A DNA stretch of 64,000 nt from Saturnia japonica (Eukaryota; Arthropoda; Insecta; Lepidoptera; Saturniidae). Position numbers and translations under genes: made by a program. The first letter of the stretch is position 1, and each line of letters opens with the position of its first letter. This document shows, in pieces, positions 1 through 11,795 of the stretch. The notes below the pieces were generated by a model. It did not search any database and was not told the DNA's origin. It worked only from the letters and a program-made list of their open reading frames with translations. The stretch is taken from NCBI GenBank assembly GCA_033032175.1, contig CM065323.1, forward strand, positions 434,001 to 498,000, given 5' to 3'.

Positions 1-1264
1 CCTTAAGTTACTAGATATTTAATTGAAGAGTAATTAATTATCTAGGTAGATGATCACTGGGAAACACCATAATATCATGCTACAGGTTTATCTCAATGTT
101 TCCGTAACTGAAAGCTCGGACACTTCCAAGGATTCGAAACATTAAAGAATTAAAGAATAAGAGGCAAGTAACTGTTCTGTGATTTTCACTGAGACCAACC
201 TTCCAATGGTAGGCGCCGCGCCGCACTGCAGTCTGCAGCGACACGGCGCGCGCAGCGCGGCTTACCGTGAAGGTTTCAAGTTTGCAGGCTGCCTTCAGAC
301 GCGCGATAGACTAGCAGTCATGTCAATCAAGCAAGCCGTGGGACCCATGGAAGCCCTATTTCACATAAGGCAAATCCCCGTCAAACAATATCATTATTCT
401 GATGAGCCATTTAAAACGTCGAATTGACCGAGACTTCGGAAACCATAAAAAACGAAATAATGTGAGCTTTATGTCATTATAGTATCATGTTTTATTTATG
501 TATCTATATAGATATTTGGTTCCTACACTTTTATACCTTAGACCTTAATAAAGTTGTTTATAAATGCTTTCTGTTAATACTAGAGATTTGTAGGTAATAC
601 ATTATAAATAAATTACTTAAATCAATATCGGTCGGGCCCATCAAATAAACAAACTCAATTGTTTAATTTTTTCCAAAGTATTTATTTACCTCTTGAACTC
701 ATCACCAATAATGGCAAATTCATTTAAAAAACAATGTATATGATCACTAAAATTTTTTAAAGATAAAAATTTTGTGATTTTATATTCAAGTAACATGCAT
801 GCAGCTAGTAGTATGTCATATTTATACTAACTTAACAGTCGCGCTCGTTTACCATCATATCGAGTACCTACTCATTAGGGAAGACATAAATAATTTCACA
901 TGTGCATATTTAATGTTAAATTCTTAAATTAGGATTAACGCCATTTTTATCATACACAAATCATAAGCATCAACACTCATTATAATTTCAGGGGATAATA
1001 AGTTTGCTTTTTTTATATGAACGACTTTCTCTGAATCCGGCCATCTTTATGGGGAATGTAAGCTGGGACTCTGTTTTAAACGGCGATAAAAAGTGAGATG
1101 AAGGTATTAAAACAATTATTGATTTATAACCTTGCCCGATACAGTGCATATTTGGACAGTCTACGCCGCGCCGCGGCGCGGGCGCTACAATAGACGTTTT
1201 TCGCTAATTATATCGCTAATACAGTTGCACAGTATAATCACAAGGTTACTCTAAGCGACTACGG
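1..1264. other. Non-coding, AT-rich left edge
   Basis: I see no gene here. A CpG-rich patch at about 200-300 contains an open frame of 82 codons, but it has no recognisable family or splice context. A perfect 14-bp palindrome of C and G (CGCGCCGCGGCGCG) lies at 1167-1180. The stretch may be intron of the kinesin gene further right or intergenic DNA. Confidence 0.5.
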
Positions 1265-1811
1265 TATGTTATACTATTTCCATTTTTTTATTTTCTCGAT
1301 GACAGTTCCAATTTGATAGTTGTAGTGTTGTGACCAAATAAATAATGATATCGCATAGATATGTCGATGTCGATTCATCAGATTTTTATTAAAATAAATA
1401 AATAAAGATTACCTGTCGTTATAATTATTTCATTTCATTGTCGAGTACCTACCTATACCTACTTATTTTACAACAGCTTCGAAAATTTTGAAGAAGTTGG
1501 TATTATCAATCAAGAATTAATACGTGTAACATCTTGTAATGAAATATAATATTAGTTAATAAATTTGTACAAAAGTATCCGGCAGTAGTTTAGTTTCATA
1601 CATTTTGTAAAAAAATATCGGGTCTGTTATCGTGTTACGTTTATCGATATAGCTCCATCCCTATCAGTTTCTCCGATTCTGGTATAACCTTGTACGTGTG
1701 TAAACGTCATATTTTTATAAAATAATGCATACATAATGTAAAAAGGCACTCTTTCAATTTTTCACAGGAGCTGTCATCGAGAAAATAAAGAAATGGAAAT
1801 GGTATAACATA
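1265..1811. mobile_element. MITE with ~43-bp terminal inverted repeats and TA target site
   Basis: The sequence at 1267-1309 is repeated in inverted orientation at 1767-1809 with about three mismatches. Both arms start TGTTATAC and contain TATTTTCTCGATGACAG. A TA dinucleotide flanks each end (1265-1266 and 1810-1811), as expected for Tc1/mariner-type insertion. The 543-bp element has no coding capacity, so it would be a non-autonomous element mobilised in trans. Family assignment rests only on the TA duplication and the long arms. Confidence 0.75.
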
Positions 1812-1993
1812 TTCATTGTATGAACGGTATTATTTTATTTTATTACTGATATGCCGAAAAATAAGTCCCGCCCCCCCATCCTCAGGCTCTGTGTAAATTC
1901 GCTGATAATGATAATAATTGAAACAACATAAACACTAAAAAACCATATGTTGTTTTGTCAAGAAACCCGATTTATTTTCTTGCCAGCTATTGC

Positions 1994-2075
1994 CGATGAC
2001 TGAAATGTTTTCCGAACCGGTAGCAGTGTTACGAAATTCAATAAGTGCCTTCTTATGATCAAAATTGAATGAAAT
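1994..2075 (+). repeat. Interspersed repeat fragment
   Basis: The run contains TTTTCCGAACCGGTAGCAGTG, interrupted, followed by an AAGTGCCTTCTTA block. The same order of blocks recurs at 40345-40425 on + and, inverted, at about 3500-3600. This identifies a dispersed short repeat rather than unique sequence. Confidence 0.55.
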
Positions 2076-2426
2076 ATGTTTAATTTTGATTAATTGATTA
2101 AATATTTTTTTATTATATCACATTCACATCCTGCGAGCCTAGTAATAATAAACAGCATTAACTTTAAGAATAAAATTATAGTTGAAATATATTCTCTCAG
2201 TTTCCTGCCGGCAGGGGACTAAGCAAGTGATCTTACCTAAGTTTATTCCTTGCTTGGGAATATAAAGACTTTCGTGAAACGTTTACAGTTAATATTTTGA
2301 AAAGCATTTAAAATGTAAAGCTTGCGCATTTTGCAGTATATTACTAAAACACCTGATTAAATAAAGATTGTTTCGTAGTTTCTAAGATGATGCCTAAACA
2401 GATGCAAGGAGACAATAGTTTACGTC

Positions 2427-2451
2427 CCCCGCCCCGCCCCGCCCCGCCCCG
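2427..2451. repeat. (CCCCG)5 tandem array
   Basis: Five perfect CCCCG units form a simple repeat whose complementary strand has five runs of four G and could form a G-quadruplex. No gene or promoter is recognisable next to it. Confidence 0.85.
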
Positions 2452-2859
2452 CTTTGTCTCTCGCCCGATTTACACCTGGTTATGACGGAGCTAAGAGTTT
2501 AAGTAAGGACTGTAAGGAGTCACATTCGCAACGAATTCGCGTAAGGTTTACGTGTGAAGTGAACTACTGCAGCTTCCCGAGTTTCTGTACCTAGTCATAC
2601 AAAGAGCATTAACAAATTCGATATCTATTGCTAATGAACGGCTTCCCGGAGGTAAGGAGCTATACAGAACCTGTCAGCGCCGCGCGCTTTCTCACAAAAC
2701 AACAATTCAATGGCATGCAAACAATATCATTAAAATAAATTATCATATGACATAATTATGTTTTTCTTAATAAAAACGATAGTTAATCGCACTTGTGTCG
2801 CATCGCGTCGCGTCGGGTCCCGTCGGGTCCTTATCTTATCACGCACGATAATGTAAAGA

Positions 2860-3193
2860 TAGGGTTGCCACCTAAACATTAAATAAAAATACACATACAT
2901 GGGTTATTTTGCTTTGATATTTTTACATATTATATACAATATATTTGTTTATCCGCGCTAAGCAACTGCATATTTACTGGCACTTCACCTGACAGTAACT
3001 AAGTAAAGTTTAGTGCAAAAATAAAAGCTTGTATATAGGGGTCACCATCCAGTCGGTCACAAATATATTTAGTTAACTACATACGTAAAAGGCTAGGTTT
3101 GAATTATAAAATTACTTTATTTATTACATGTTTTCATTCACTCACATAAATAATTTATAAACTTTTTTGTTTTTAAAGAGATTGGCAACCCTA
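2860..3193. mobile_element. Candidate MITE with 11-bp inverted ends
   Basis: The ends are exact inverted copies of TAGGGTTGCCA (2860-2870 and 3183-3193). They enclose 334 bp of AT-rich non-coding sequence. I see no convincing target duplication, so this is a candidate non-autonomous element or an old copy with eroded flanks. Confidence 0.4.
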
Positions 3194-3479
3194 CGATTAG
3201 TTAATCCCACAATAAAACAGTTGAATTGTTATCAGTTACATTAAATCATTTACTACTTTAATACATTGAAACAATAAAGTAGATAGAAAATTGTTTTAAA
3301 ATCAAAAATTAGTAGATATGAATGAATTCAGTTTGCCTTCACGCTTACTTCCCATAGTGATATATGTAGATGCAATGCCGGCATCAGCCAATGTGTCTCG
3401 GAATCTCGAGGCTTTCATATTGATACTTGTTCATCGAAATGACGAAGAAAATCTCTCATCTATCGATAGTACACGCTGT

Positions 3480-3610
3480 ACTTAACCTATAAAATATACT
3501 TTATTTAATTTAGGCTCTAAGAAGGCACTTAAGAACGTCAAAACCCTATCAACGGTTCGGGAATCATCCCAGTCATAGAGGAACCGGCAAGAAACTCTAT
3601 GGGGTGTATC
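3480..3610 (-). repeat. Interspersed repeat fragment, inverted copy
   Basis: Read on the minus strand, this carries the AAGTGCCTTCTTAGAGCC block and the AACCGTTGATAGGG and CCGGTTCCTC blocks of the dispersed family also seen at 1994-2075 and 40345-40425. Confidence 0.45.
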
Positions 3611-4640
3611 TTTTTTTACTTTACAAATACTATGAACACTCAATAATAATATTATTTAGAGGCTGTATTAAGGTGACCCGAAATTTTTTATTTTTTTATT
3701 TTGTTTTACTTCTAACACGAAAATATATTAAAATAACGTTTTAAGAACTCTCATCAAAAACTCAAGTGAAAATATTTAATTACGGGTCGTTTAAAATGTT
3801 TTCAAATTTACAAAATGTATAAAAAAATATATATTTTTTCTCGTCTTGTAATTATGATGTATGTATGAAATTGTAAGTATCCTGAAATTTTTAAGTTGAT
3901 GTTTCATTATATAGAAGGTCGCGTATGTACAAAACAGATGAATTGTGTTTTAGTCTTATAATATTAGCAATGAGTTTAAAATTTAAAAACCATGAAGTTA
4001 CAAGTCTTATTGTTTACTTTGTCAATGTAAATACAGTCTGGTTATGTAATGAGCGTAAATAAGCAACTTCATTAAATATTACTTTTGTTTGTACTATCGT
4101 ACATAAAGTAAATACAATAAATTGCGTGTTTATTTAGAAATTTAGTTAGGTAGGTAGGTACACTTGAATAGAAAATCGTTTGATAATTTAAAATTTGTAC
4201 CAGAATGATATTTACAATGGTAAGGCTTATTGATTAACGTTCATTTGACAAAGCTTACACGTTAGTCAATTAGCCTTTCCAACGTAAATATACTGAAAAA
4301 AATAATTATTTCTGTACACTACCCTCAGTACTTTAAACAATAGAATTATCCAGATTTTAAATAGCCATAGTCAAAAGTGAAGACGTTAATACACGAGTAT
4401 TACGAAATTATTCAGCTCGTTAGTGCAGTTTTATAGAACATTCTTCTTCGATGTTTGAGGACTCTGGATTTAATCCCCGGCTGAAGTCGAAATTTGTAAA
4501 CATGAAACTTTCCTTTCCCAAATCAGAATGCTTGTACGTTTTTAAATACATATAATATATGTAATATATGTAGTATTCACCGGCTAAAAATATCCTAGTC
4601 TTAAGCTATATTCATTGACAATATCATAGTGGTTCTTTGT
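3611..4640. other. No gene seen
   Basis: AT-rich sequence without a usable reading frame. A short stretch at about 4445-4510 (GATTTAATCCCCGGCTGAAG) looks like the B-box part of a decayed tRNA-derived SINE. Confidence 0.4.
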
Positions 4641-4691
4641 TAAACTTAGATATTTTTATTGTCATGGGCCTTATGACGTACAGTTGTACCA

Positions 4692-4961
4692 TTGTTTTTT
4701 TGTTATTCAGGTACAGTTGTTCTGAATTGGAATGTCTCCGACAACCACCATTGGCAGGGTCTTGCTCCAACAGATTACCACTTTTTTCGGAATTTGAATA
4801 ATTTATTCAAGGAAAAACAACTCAATTCCGATGAGGCTGTTCAAACTGCCTTCAAATATTTTATTGATTCTCGCTGTCGCAATTTTTTCAGCAATGGTAT
4901 CAATTAACTACCTATAAAATGGCGAAAGAGCATAGATAATAATGGTACATACTTGGATTGA
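4692..4961 (+). pseudogene. Mariner transposase C-terminal relic
   Basis: The translation carries the mariner catalytic-domain signature LAPTDYHFFRNL. The region before it is degenerate where the family has its HPPYSPD motif. An FFSNGIN motif follows, then an in-frame TAA at 4905-4907. The frame then continues through a W-x-K-S-I-D-N-N-G-x-Y-L-D ending, which is the normal C-terminus of cecropia-type mariners. Only about the last 80-90 residues remain; the N-terminal DNA-binding region and first two catalytic aspartates are absent. It is a 5'-truncated, dead fragment. Confidence 0.8.
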
Positions 4962-7900
4962 TTCTTCGTTGTTTCTTTTTCTTATAGAGATAATTACACA
5001 CATTACATTTAATTCCGAGCTCTAAGCAAATTTAGTATTCTATTATCTAAACAGCTCATATAACCAGACATTCCAGACGCACAACTGACAAATCATGCTT
5101 ATCGCACAAAAGTCAGCTATGTGTGCCAATCAAACCTGCGACCTCTAGACACTGCTCAGTAGTAGGACTTACTACCACGAGGCTTGTCAAACATGGTTGA
5201 TGTACACTGATTAATTGTAATCACTTTTGTTGGTAAGTGTTTATTGCACAATTACTGAAGTAACAGCCATGCATGGCCGTGTTGAAACGCAACGCCTAAC
5301 AAATTATGTGCGTGTACCTAGGTATCGCTCAAGATCATCTTCGGAATATTATTGATGAAGAATCAGGCTATTTGAGTACGAAGAAGCAGCAGCTTTCTGA
5401 TCCGTCTAGATCAACTGAGTCGTAATTGAAAAAATATTCCTGAACAAAAACTCATATTTTAGTTCTTTAAGAGGTCACACAAACATTACAATTAAAGAGA
5501 TGTCGAATAAAATTAATTAATCGATATCGAGGTTTAAATAAATATTTGAATTTAATATGTTGCAAAATATTTTTTCTACGCAGTTTTTTATAAAGGCTTC
5601 CGGCAACTGCCCGCGACTTCGTCTACATTACTTACCTACAATATCAAACTTAATTACAATAAAACATTTTAAAGCCATCTTCTACCAGTGAAGTAATTTT
5701 ACATATTAACTCCTTATAATATTTAGAGCGCGTGACGACATTATAAATGAACGCGAAACAACGTAAACTTTTAGTTACGTCAATTGTAAATTTTTATTTT
5801 AGTGTTATGAAATTACATTCTAAATAATGTATCATATAACCTTATTAAAGTATAATATAATATCAATACGTAACCTAGCGCTTTAGTAGTTTTAGTAAGG
5901 AAATCGTTTTCTAGACTTAGCTTGATACAATACTGCACATTATCACAGAAATCGACGATGTTTCTAATCTGTCGCTAATAATTAGCATTATATAAAATAC
6001 CTCGTTAGATCTGTAATGAAATGAACCTTTGTAATGAACCGTATCAAAGTTCAATATTTTTTTAAATCTTTTTATCTCAGTAAACAGTAGATAATAAAGT
6101 GTTACTAGTCGTGACTGTCCTCAACTGGGTAATAATTTATCCATATTAACATAGTGCGCACTACGTGTGTGGCTTTCATTTCGCACATACTGAGGGTCGC
6201 GGTTGTTCTCGTCCTCGAGCGAACGCGGATATGGTGCGGGCGCGGGCGCGAGCGCGGGCGGAGCGCAAAGACCCCCTAGCTCGTCGTCGGTGTCGCGTCG
6301 CGCCTAGGGGTGCAAACATCGCCGTGATAAACACCGATGTATCGATATATAGGTGTTCTAAAAAAATGAGATTTAAAATAACGTCGCCAACAAAACAATG
6401 TTTATTGAGTAAAAACTATCAGTATCTATGTTTTACTTAACTATGAATTACGTGTTAAAGTTACACAATTTCGAAAAACTTAATTTAATGTTAACAAATT
6501 AAAATATGGCGATCGTACTTTTTTAGCTCACCAAGTTCACAAAAAGTATAAAAAACAAGTAGTAATCAAAAAACAGTTTATAGTAATCAAGTAAACTAAT
6601 TGTGATTGAAAATTAACAAACGATAAGATTTGAATTGAAATTATTTAATCATTCACACATTTGGAACGGCTCTTCTTTCATTCCTTATTCCAATATAATA
6701 GAGTTCACTATTTCATAATTTCTATTAACACATCAATGGATAACATCCATACTTTTCCAATAAAACATCGATGTATCGTTTTCTCGTAGTCTTATCATGT
6801 CGTGGCGTGGGTCTAGCCTCCAGCGACCACCACACTTTAGCAGTACAACTATAATAGGATAATAATTAATATAACCAGTATAGAGCAGACAGACCACTAG
6901 ACACTTCCTGTCTCATCTCAATTATTAGGCATCTGTTAAGTTTACATTTTATAACCAATGTTTTTAATATCGGTAAATTTTTACGATAAAAATACGACGA
7001 TTTGACGATTTTTACTCGTAAAATATAGTAAATAAAGCAATAGCTTACTTCTTTTTTATCCAGAAGGATTTGAAAATGTTAATTTTGTAATTAATTAAAT
7101 CTGTGTTTAACGTTTTATATATGTATATTTTCTTTCCAAAATTTATTTAAGTTAAGTAATAAAAAAAAATTGCTTTCTCCCTTTTAAAAAATTCTTGTAA
7201 ATATGATATTATGTATTTGGTGATATTATTAATGACGTTTTATACATAGACGCGTCATACTCTCACTTTGCCAAAAGCAATTTGAAAACGTTACAAATTT
7301 TGTTATCAGCATGTTGAAACAAAAGAGATAGGAAATCACACCGTAAGGTGGAAACTCTGTTTTCAAAAAAGGATAAAAGTTTTTCTCGCTCATACCGCGC
7401 GCCGCGCCGGTATCAAGTCGAAAGTGGACTGAGGGCAATTACCCACCATTCACAATGGCATATAAAGTGCGTCATTGCCGTATATACTTTAAAATATTAT
7501 TGTATTTTACCCGCAAATTTACCACGGACGTAAATTTATCAGAATATGAACATTTGTATTCAAGTATCAAATTAAATAATGTTTCTTGTAAATAAATATA
7601 CGGAATCATTGTACGAACCGATTCGCTACTGACCGTTGTACCAGGTCTAGTCGAGCGTTGAGTGAAGAAGTTAATTTATCGTAACGCGGCCCGCTGTAAA
7701 TATTTACAAACGCGTCACAACGCGGCACAACACGTCATCATTCGTCTCGCCCCCTGCTCCCTCTGCCTCACTGTATTCACTTATAAAATAGTATACAAAT
7801 AATTAGTTACACTTGTGTTATTCTTATTATGCAACGCATACCGAATTTGTGTGCTGTTGATTGATTTATCGGGTTCATTGGTTGTTTAATGTGCTCAGAT

Positions 7901-8166
7901 CGAGCTCCGATATGTAACAGCTGGATAGTGTGTAAGTATTTTGTACTAAACACTACAACTATAGTCGGTAACGCTAACATCGGACTGTTTAAAATCAAAC
8001 AGATTATTGTATATGTATAGGTTAGTACATTTCTACACAAAAAAAATGTACCGTGAATCTACAATGTATGAGTATTTATTGTTACCATAGAGGAGTGGAG
8101 AATGCCGCGGCCGCTCGGTCTATACACACATTAGTATATTACACATGGTCGTCAATTGCTTCTTTT
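4962..8166. other. No gene identified; CpG-rich patch at 6165-6330
   Basis: Mostly AT-rich spacer. Around 5590-5625 a short CTGCCCGCGACTTCGT stretch matches the head of RTE-like repeats found elsewhere in the window. At 6165-6330 the base composition becomes strongly CpG-rich, followed by a TATCGATA (DRE-type) octamer at 6340-6347. That could mark a promoter, but no exon can be tied to it. The CpG-rich interval at about 7620-7760 is similarly unexplained. Confidence 0.4.
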
Positions 8167-8400
8167 TTAACCTCCGATATAAAAAGAGGAATGTTATAAG
8201 ACTTATAAGTTTAACTTGTGTATTTATGTATCCGTGTATTTGTTTATTTGTGTGTAGCTTTGTAGCTCCCAAACAGCTATTTTGATCTAGTATTTTTGTT
8301 TATTTTGAAAGGTGACTTGATCGAGATTGTTCTTAGCTATAATTCAAGAAAATCTGTTCAACCGTTTCTAGATTATCGGTTTTTTCTAGTTCATAAATAC
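8167..8400 (+). repeat. Interspersed repeat resembling a LINE 3' region
   Basis: The stretch begins TAACCTCCGATATAAAAAGAG, interrupted, then passes through T/G-rich TGTGTATTTATG-type sequence, GTAGCTCCCAAACAG and GAAAATCTGTTCAACCG. I recognise this order of blocks from common lepidopteran dispersed repeats. It is non-coding. Confidence 0.5.
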
Positions 8401-9711
8401 ATGTGAGCCTTTTAAACAGGTCTGCTCGAGTCGAAATGTGGTATTCTGTTAATTGAATTATATTCGAAGAACATTGCAACTATATAATCATCAAGATACC
8501 TAAAATGGAAGAACGTGAAGAGGGTCCACGTAATTCCCCATAATTGGTTAGTTAATGGTGTTTAACAAACATACATGTATATTATATGTATATGGCGCAT
8601 CCCTTACTAAACAAATACATTGACGTCAGTAACTCAGTGACGTCCCTTCGCGTCGTTAGCCAAATAAGCTAAACCCCTACCAGTTACAACACCATAAACA
8701 ATGGAAATACTCGTATGTATTAACGATTACCGTATCAGTTTCTCGCATATAAGGTATAAATATGCGTGTGTGCCCGCTGCGTCCGCAATCTACACCTTAG
8801 TGACGTCATATGTATATTACTTGCACCGCGTAGTATACATGGGAGCAAGTAACTTGTTTGAGTTCAATGCCAAGAAAACTCAGATGTGCGAGTTCTCTTC
8901 AAAGAAATCTCCGTTACCTCCATCTCGGTGCGAACTAATAAGTTATCTATGACTTGTCTTTGTCCAAATCCAAAAGTGCACGCCTCATATCACTCATTTA
9001 ATTTTTAAGAAAAAAAAAACCTAGTCGTACCATTTACTTAATTGTATTATTTAGAAAACTTAACAAAATAGGCATTTATTTTAGATCCAATTTAATAGTG
9101 ATTTTAAAGAAAAAACCATTTTATTAATAAATTACGGTTACTAGGCTATTGATATTAAGTAGGTAACTACATACATAGTTAATGTTATTCTGAAGATAAT
9201 AAACAAAACTCTGTCCCGATACGTCCATTTAAAAATAAAATTGTTTTTTTTTTTTACGGAATATGAGATATATTATATTTTGAACTGTTTTCTTGAAATA
9301 TACATAATCATATTATCGTTTATGTGCCTATTGGTTGTGGTAGAGGCAATTTAAGAGCAAAGAATTCCTTGAGTTTGACATGACAAGACCGAGAGTAGAG
9401 CACAACCTCAACCGTTTCGCGTTATGAGACGTGCAAATGCGTACACGTACATTGCTCCTCTATACCAGTTGTCACTTGTCTTTAGATCCTATCATGAGAA
9501 GAATGCGAGCAAAATCCACCTTGCAGGCTCACTGCAACTTTTAGCTTGGTCTGTATGTTAGTAGTACCTATATTAGGTCTGACTGTGTTCAAACGATAAA
9601 AGAAAGAGAAATCAAACCAAGTAAGTGGCACACCTCGACAGCACTAAAATTACTCACGAGGCAGCTGGAATCAAAACTGAACAAGCTAAATTATTAAAAA
9701 GGAAACAAAAA
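8401..9711. other. No supported gene; 83-codon open frame at 8701-8952
   Basis: An ATG-initiated frame of 83 codons at 8701-8952 has no family I recognise and ordinary AT-rich composition, so I do not call it. CRE-like sites lie around its start (separate entry). The remainder shows nothing. Confidence 0.35.
8621..8818. promoter_or_regulatory. Cluster of CRE-like TGACGTCA sites
   Basis: Perfect palindromic TGACGTCA octamers occur at 8621-8628 and 8811-8818, with a one-mismatch copy TGACGTCC at 8638-8645. Two perfect palindromes within 200 bp of AT-rich DNA are uncommon by chance. CREB/ATF-type factors bind this motif. No transcript can be assigned, so function is inferred only. Confidence 0.3.
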
Positions 9712-9943
9712 CCCGACTGCAAAAAGAACACTTGAGTAAAAATTTTTGATTTTTATTTGATTCCCAGACGTCGTACTTAAATATTATATAGCCAATGTCA
9801 CTCTTACAATTAAGACGAATCTAACGACACCTCGTATGATAAAATCCATAAAGCAGTTTAGACTACAGGGCGTGCCAAAGGTGTAGTAGATATACATACA
9901 TACATACGCTCGAAAAACATATCCCTCTGTTTTCGCAGTCGGG
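9712..9943. mobile_element. Short element with CCCGACTGC inverted ends
   Basis: The left end reads CCCGACTGCAAAAAG and the right end, inverted, CCCGACTGCGAAAAC. The 232-bp interior contains a (TACA)n run at about 9897-9908. Non-coding; class uncertain. Confidence 0.45.
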
Positions 9944-10460
9944 TAAAAAGGAATCAAACTATAAATTGAACAAAGAAGCTGATTATAGTATTATGATAGA
10001 CTCGTTTATCTTATCAGTAAATATGTATTTACTGAACGTGAGTAGTATTGTGATGTAGTGTCGCATTACCATATCCTCATAAGTCACCAGGCGATGCCGC
10101 GGTGCCACGGGGCAACGCGAACTAATGAGTCACAGGCCTCACAGCTGATCACCTGATTTATTGCGTGCACCTGTTAATCTATTTACTCTATATATTTATA
10201 TTATAATTCGACATCTGTCGCATGATCTGTCTACGTGCACCCATAGAGCTTTATTTCAGTTTACAAAATATCCACGAAATTGGTTCGATAGCTTAGCTCT
10301 AAATGTTACTCGGACGTTGGTTTACTTTAATGTCGAAATGATTCTCAGCTGACTGTGTACCGAAAAACTAATAGTTTTAGTTTGCAGTGTAGGCATTTTA
10401 TGGTATTTTTAGTATTAAATACCGTCAGGTTAGAACGCTATGTGAATTCTGTTAATCTAT
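9944..10460. other. No gene seen
   Basis: No recognisable coding or RNA feature. A 63-codon open frame at 10161-10352 lacks any known motif. Confidence 0.35.
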
Positions 10461-10640
10461 TCTATTGACTGAAAAGTTTGGTGATCTGGATGTTCAGCCA
10501 TAACTCCTTTGTTTATGAACCGATTTAGATGAGTGTTTTTGTTGGAAAAGGGGATATCTCAAAGGTGGTTCCATTTTAATTTTATTAGCATTAGACCTTC
10601 GACTTTAAATATAAACCAGAAAACTCCTAAAATCATTGAA
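10461..10640 (-). repeat. Copy of dispersed foldback-type repeat
   Basis: On the minus strand this reads through ATGATTTTAGGAGTTTTCTGG, interrupted, AAAATTAAAATGGAACCACC, and GGTTCATAAACAAAGGAGTT. The same blocks in the same order occur in the left arm at 58867-59012, and shorter pieces occur at 39043-39117 and 60566-60613. Confidence 0.6.
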
Positions 10641-10655
10641 GTTTATTTTCTTTTT

Positions 10656-11795
10656 GAAGTTATACTTCTTTAGGCGCGTTATGAAAAAATGATGAGAGTG
10701 AAATTTTAAGATGCGCGCGCATCTGTGACACAAAATTAACAGTATGAAGTTGTCTGCTTAACCGCTCATTAAGTCTCGAAAAAAAAGCTACCAACAAAAT
10801 AGAAATTGAACCTCGATATTAGTCGCGCATGTTGGTACGCTCGTCACCTCTGATCACTGTTTTCATATTTATAATATTTATCAATATGTTTCTAGTTTAT
10901 ACATTCCCAACACGTGTTTTAGTTTCATACAAGTGCGAATTATATATGTGCTAATAAATTATATTCAGTAGTGATTTAAATTGAATATTTTGATTGATAT
11001 TACTTACTATTTGTGAATATTAGTGAAAAAAATTGTGCTTATATACTTTTTCAAGTGCTCCAATATAATTGAGGTTAACTATCCGTATGTATTATTTATT
11101 GATATAAATTAATATACTTTTATTTAATATAATTAACACTAAATATTATTAAATTATTAATGTTAAATACTTATTATTGGTTATTTAATATTTACAAAAT
11201 AAAGAAATAAATTTAATAAAACATTTAATAAAAAGTTTGTGATAAAAATTAAAATTGAACATCAAATTATAATATTAATTTTTAATACTTGCTATTAACT
11301 TGAATAAATAATAAATATTTATAAAAATAACTAAATAAATTTAATGAAATTTTTTTGATAAAAATGGAAAGTGAATATTAAATTAAGAAATCAATAAAAA
11401 TATTTAAAAAATGACCAACCTTAAATTCAATTTTTGAATTTATTATTAAATTTATTTTTAAAATATTAAATAATCAATAATAAACATTTAAAATTAAGAA
11501 TCTTATAATATTTAATACAAATTATATCTTATATATTTATTATTCTCTAAATTTGGTTTATTATATAAATTATATAAGTTCCGATTCAGACATTACCGGA
11601 AGATACTATGGAAGTGGACATCATTTAATTAAAAATACAATTCGAAAAGAAAATAAATATTTATTTATTTATTTTTCAAATTTAAAATGAACTTTGTTGA
11701 TTATCCTTTTCCAATCCTTCTATTATTTTATTGTAATTAATTATTTGCATGCAATTAAAAACTATTTTTTAATGATGCCAAAGAAGTATAACTTC
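10656..11795. repeat. Very AT-rich block framed by inverted GAAGTTATACTTC motifs
   Basis: GAAGTTATACTTCTTTAGGC at 10656-10675 faces its near inverse at 11777-11795 (GCCAAAGAAGTATAACTTC). The interior, especially 11040-11660, is almost purely A and T, with TTTAAT and TAATAAAT motifs. This could be a decayed transposon or an expanded AT-rich spacer. The framing motif is itself nearly palindromic, so the inverted pairing is weaker evidence than it looks. Confidence 0.35.

Noticed and set aside
179..427. 82-codon open frame in a CpG-rich patch
   Set aside because: No motif, no splice or promoter context; CpG-rich patches here often stay open by chance.
5300..5426. Short open frame GIAQDHLRNIIDEESGY preceded by an AG
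   Set aside because: Only about 37 codons, no polypyrimidine tract or partner exon; likely chance.
6165..6440. 91-codon open frame rich in Arg and Ala
   Set aside because: Composition follows from the GC-rich repeat-like DNA; no family recognised.
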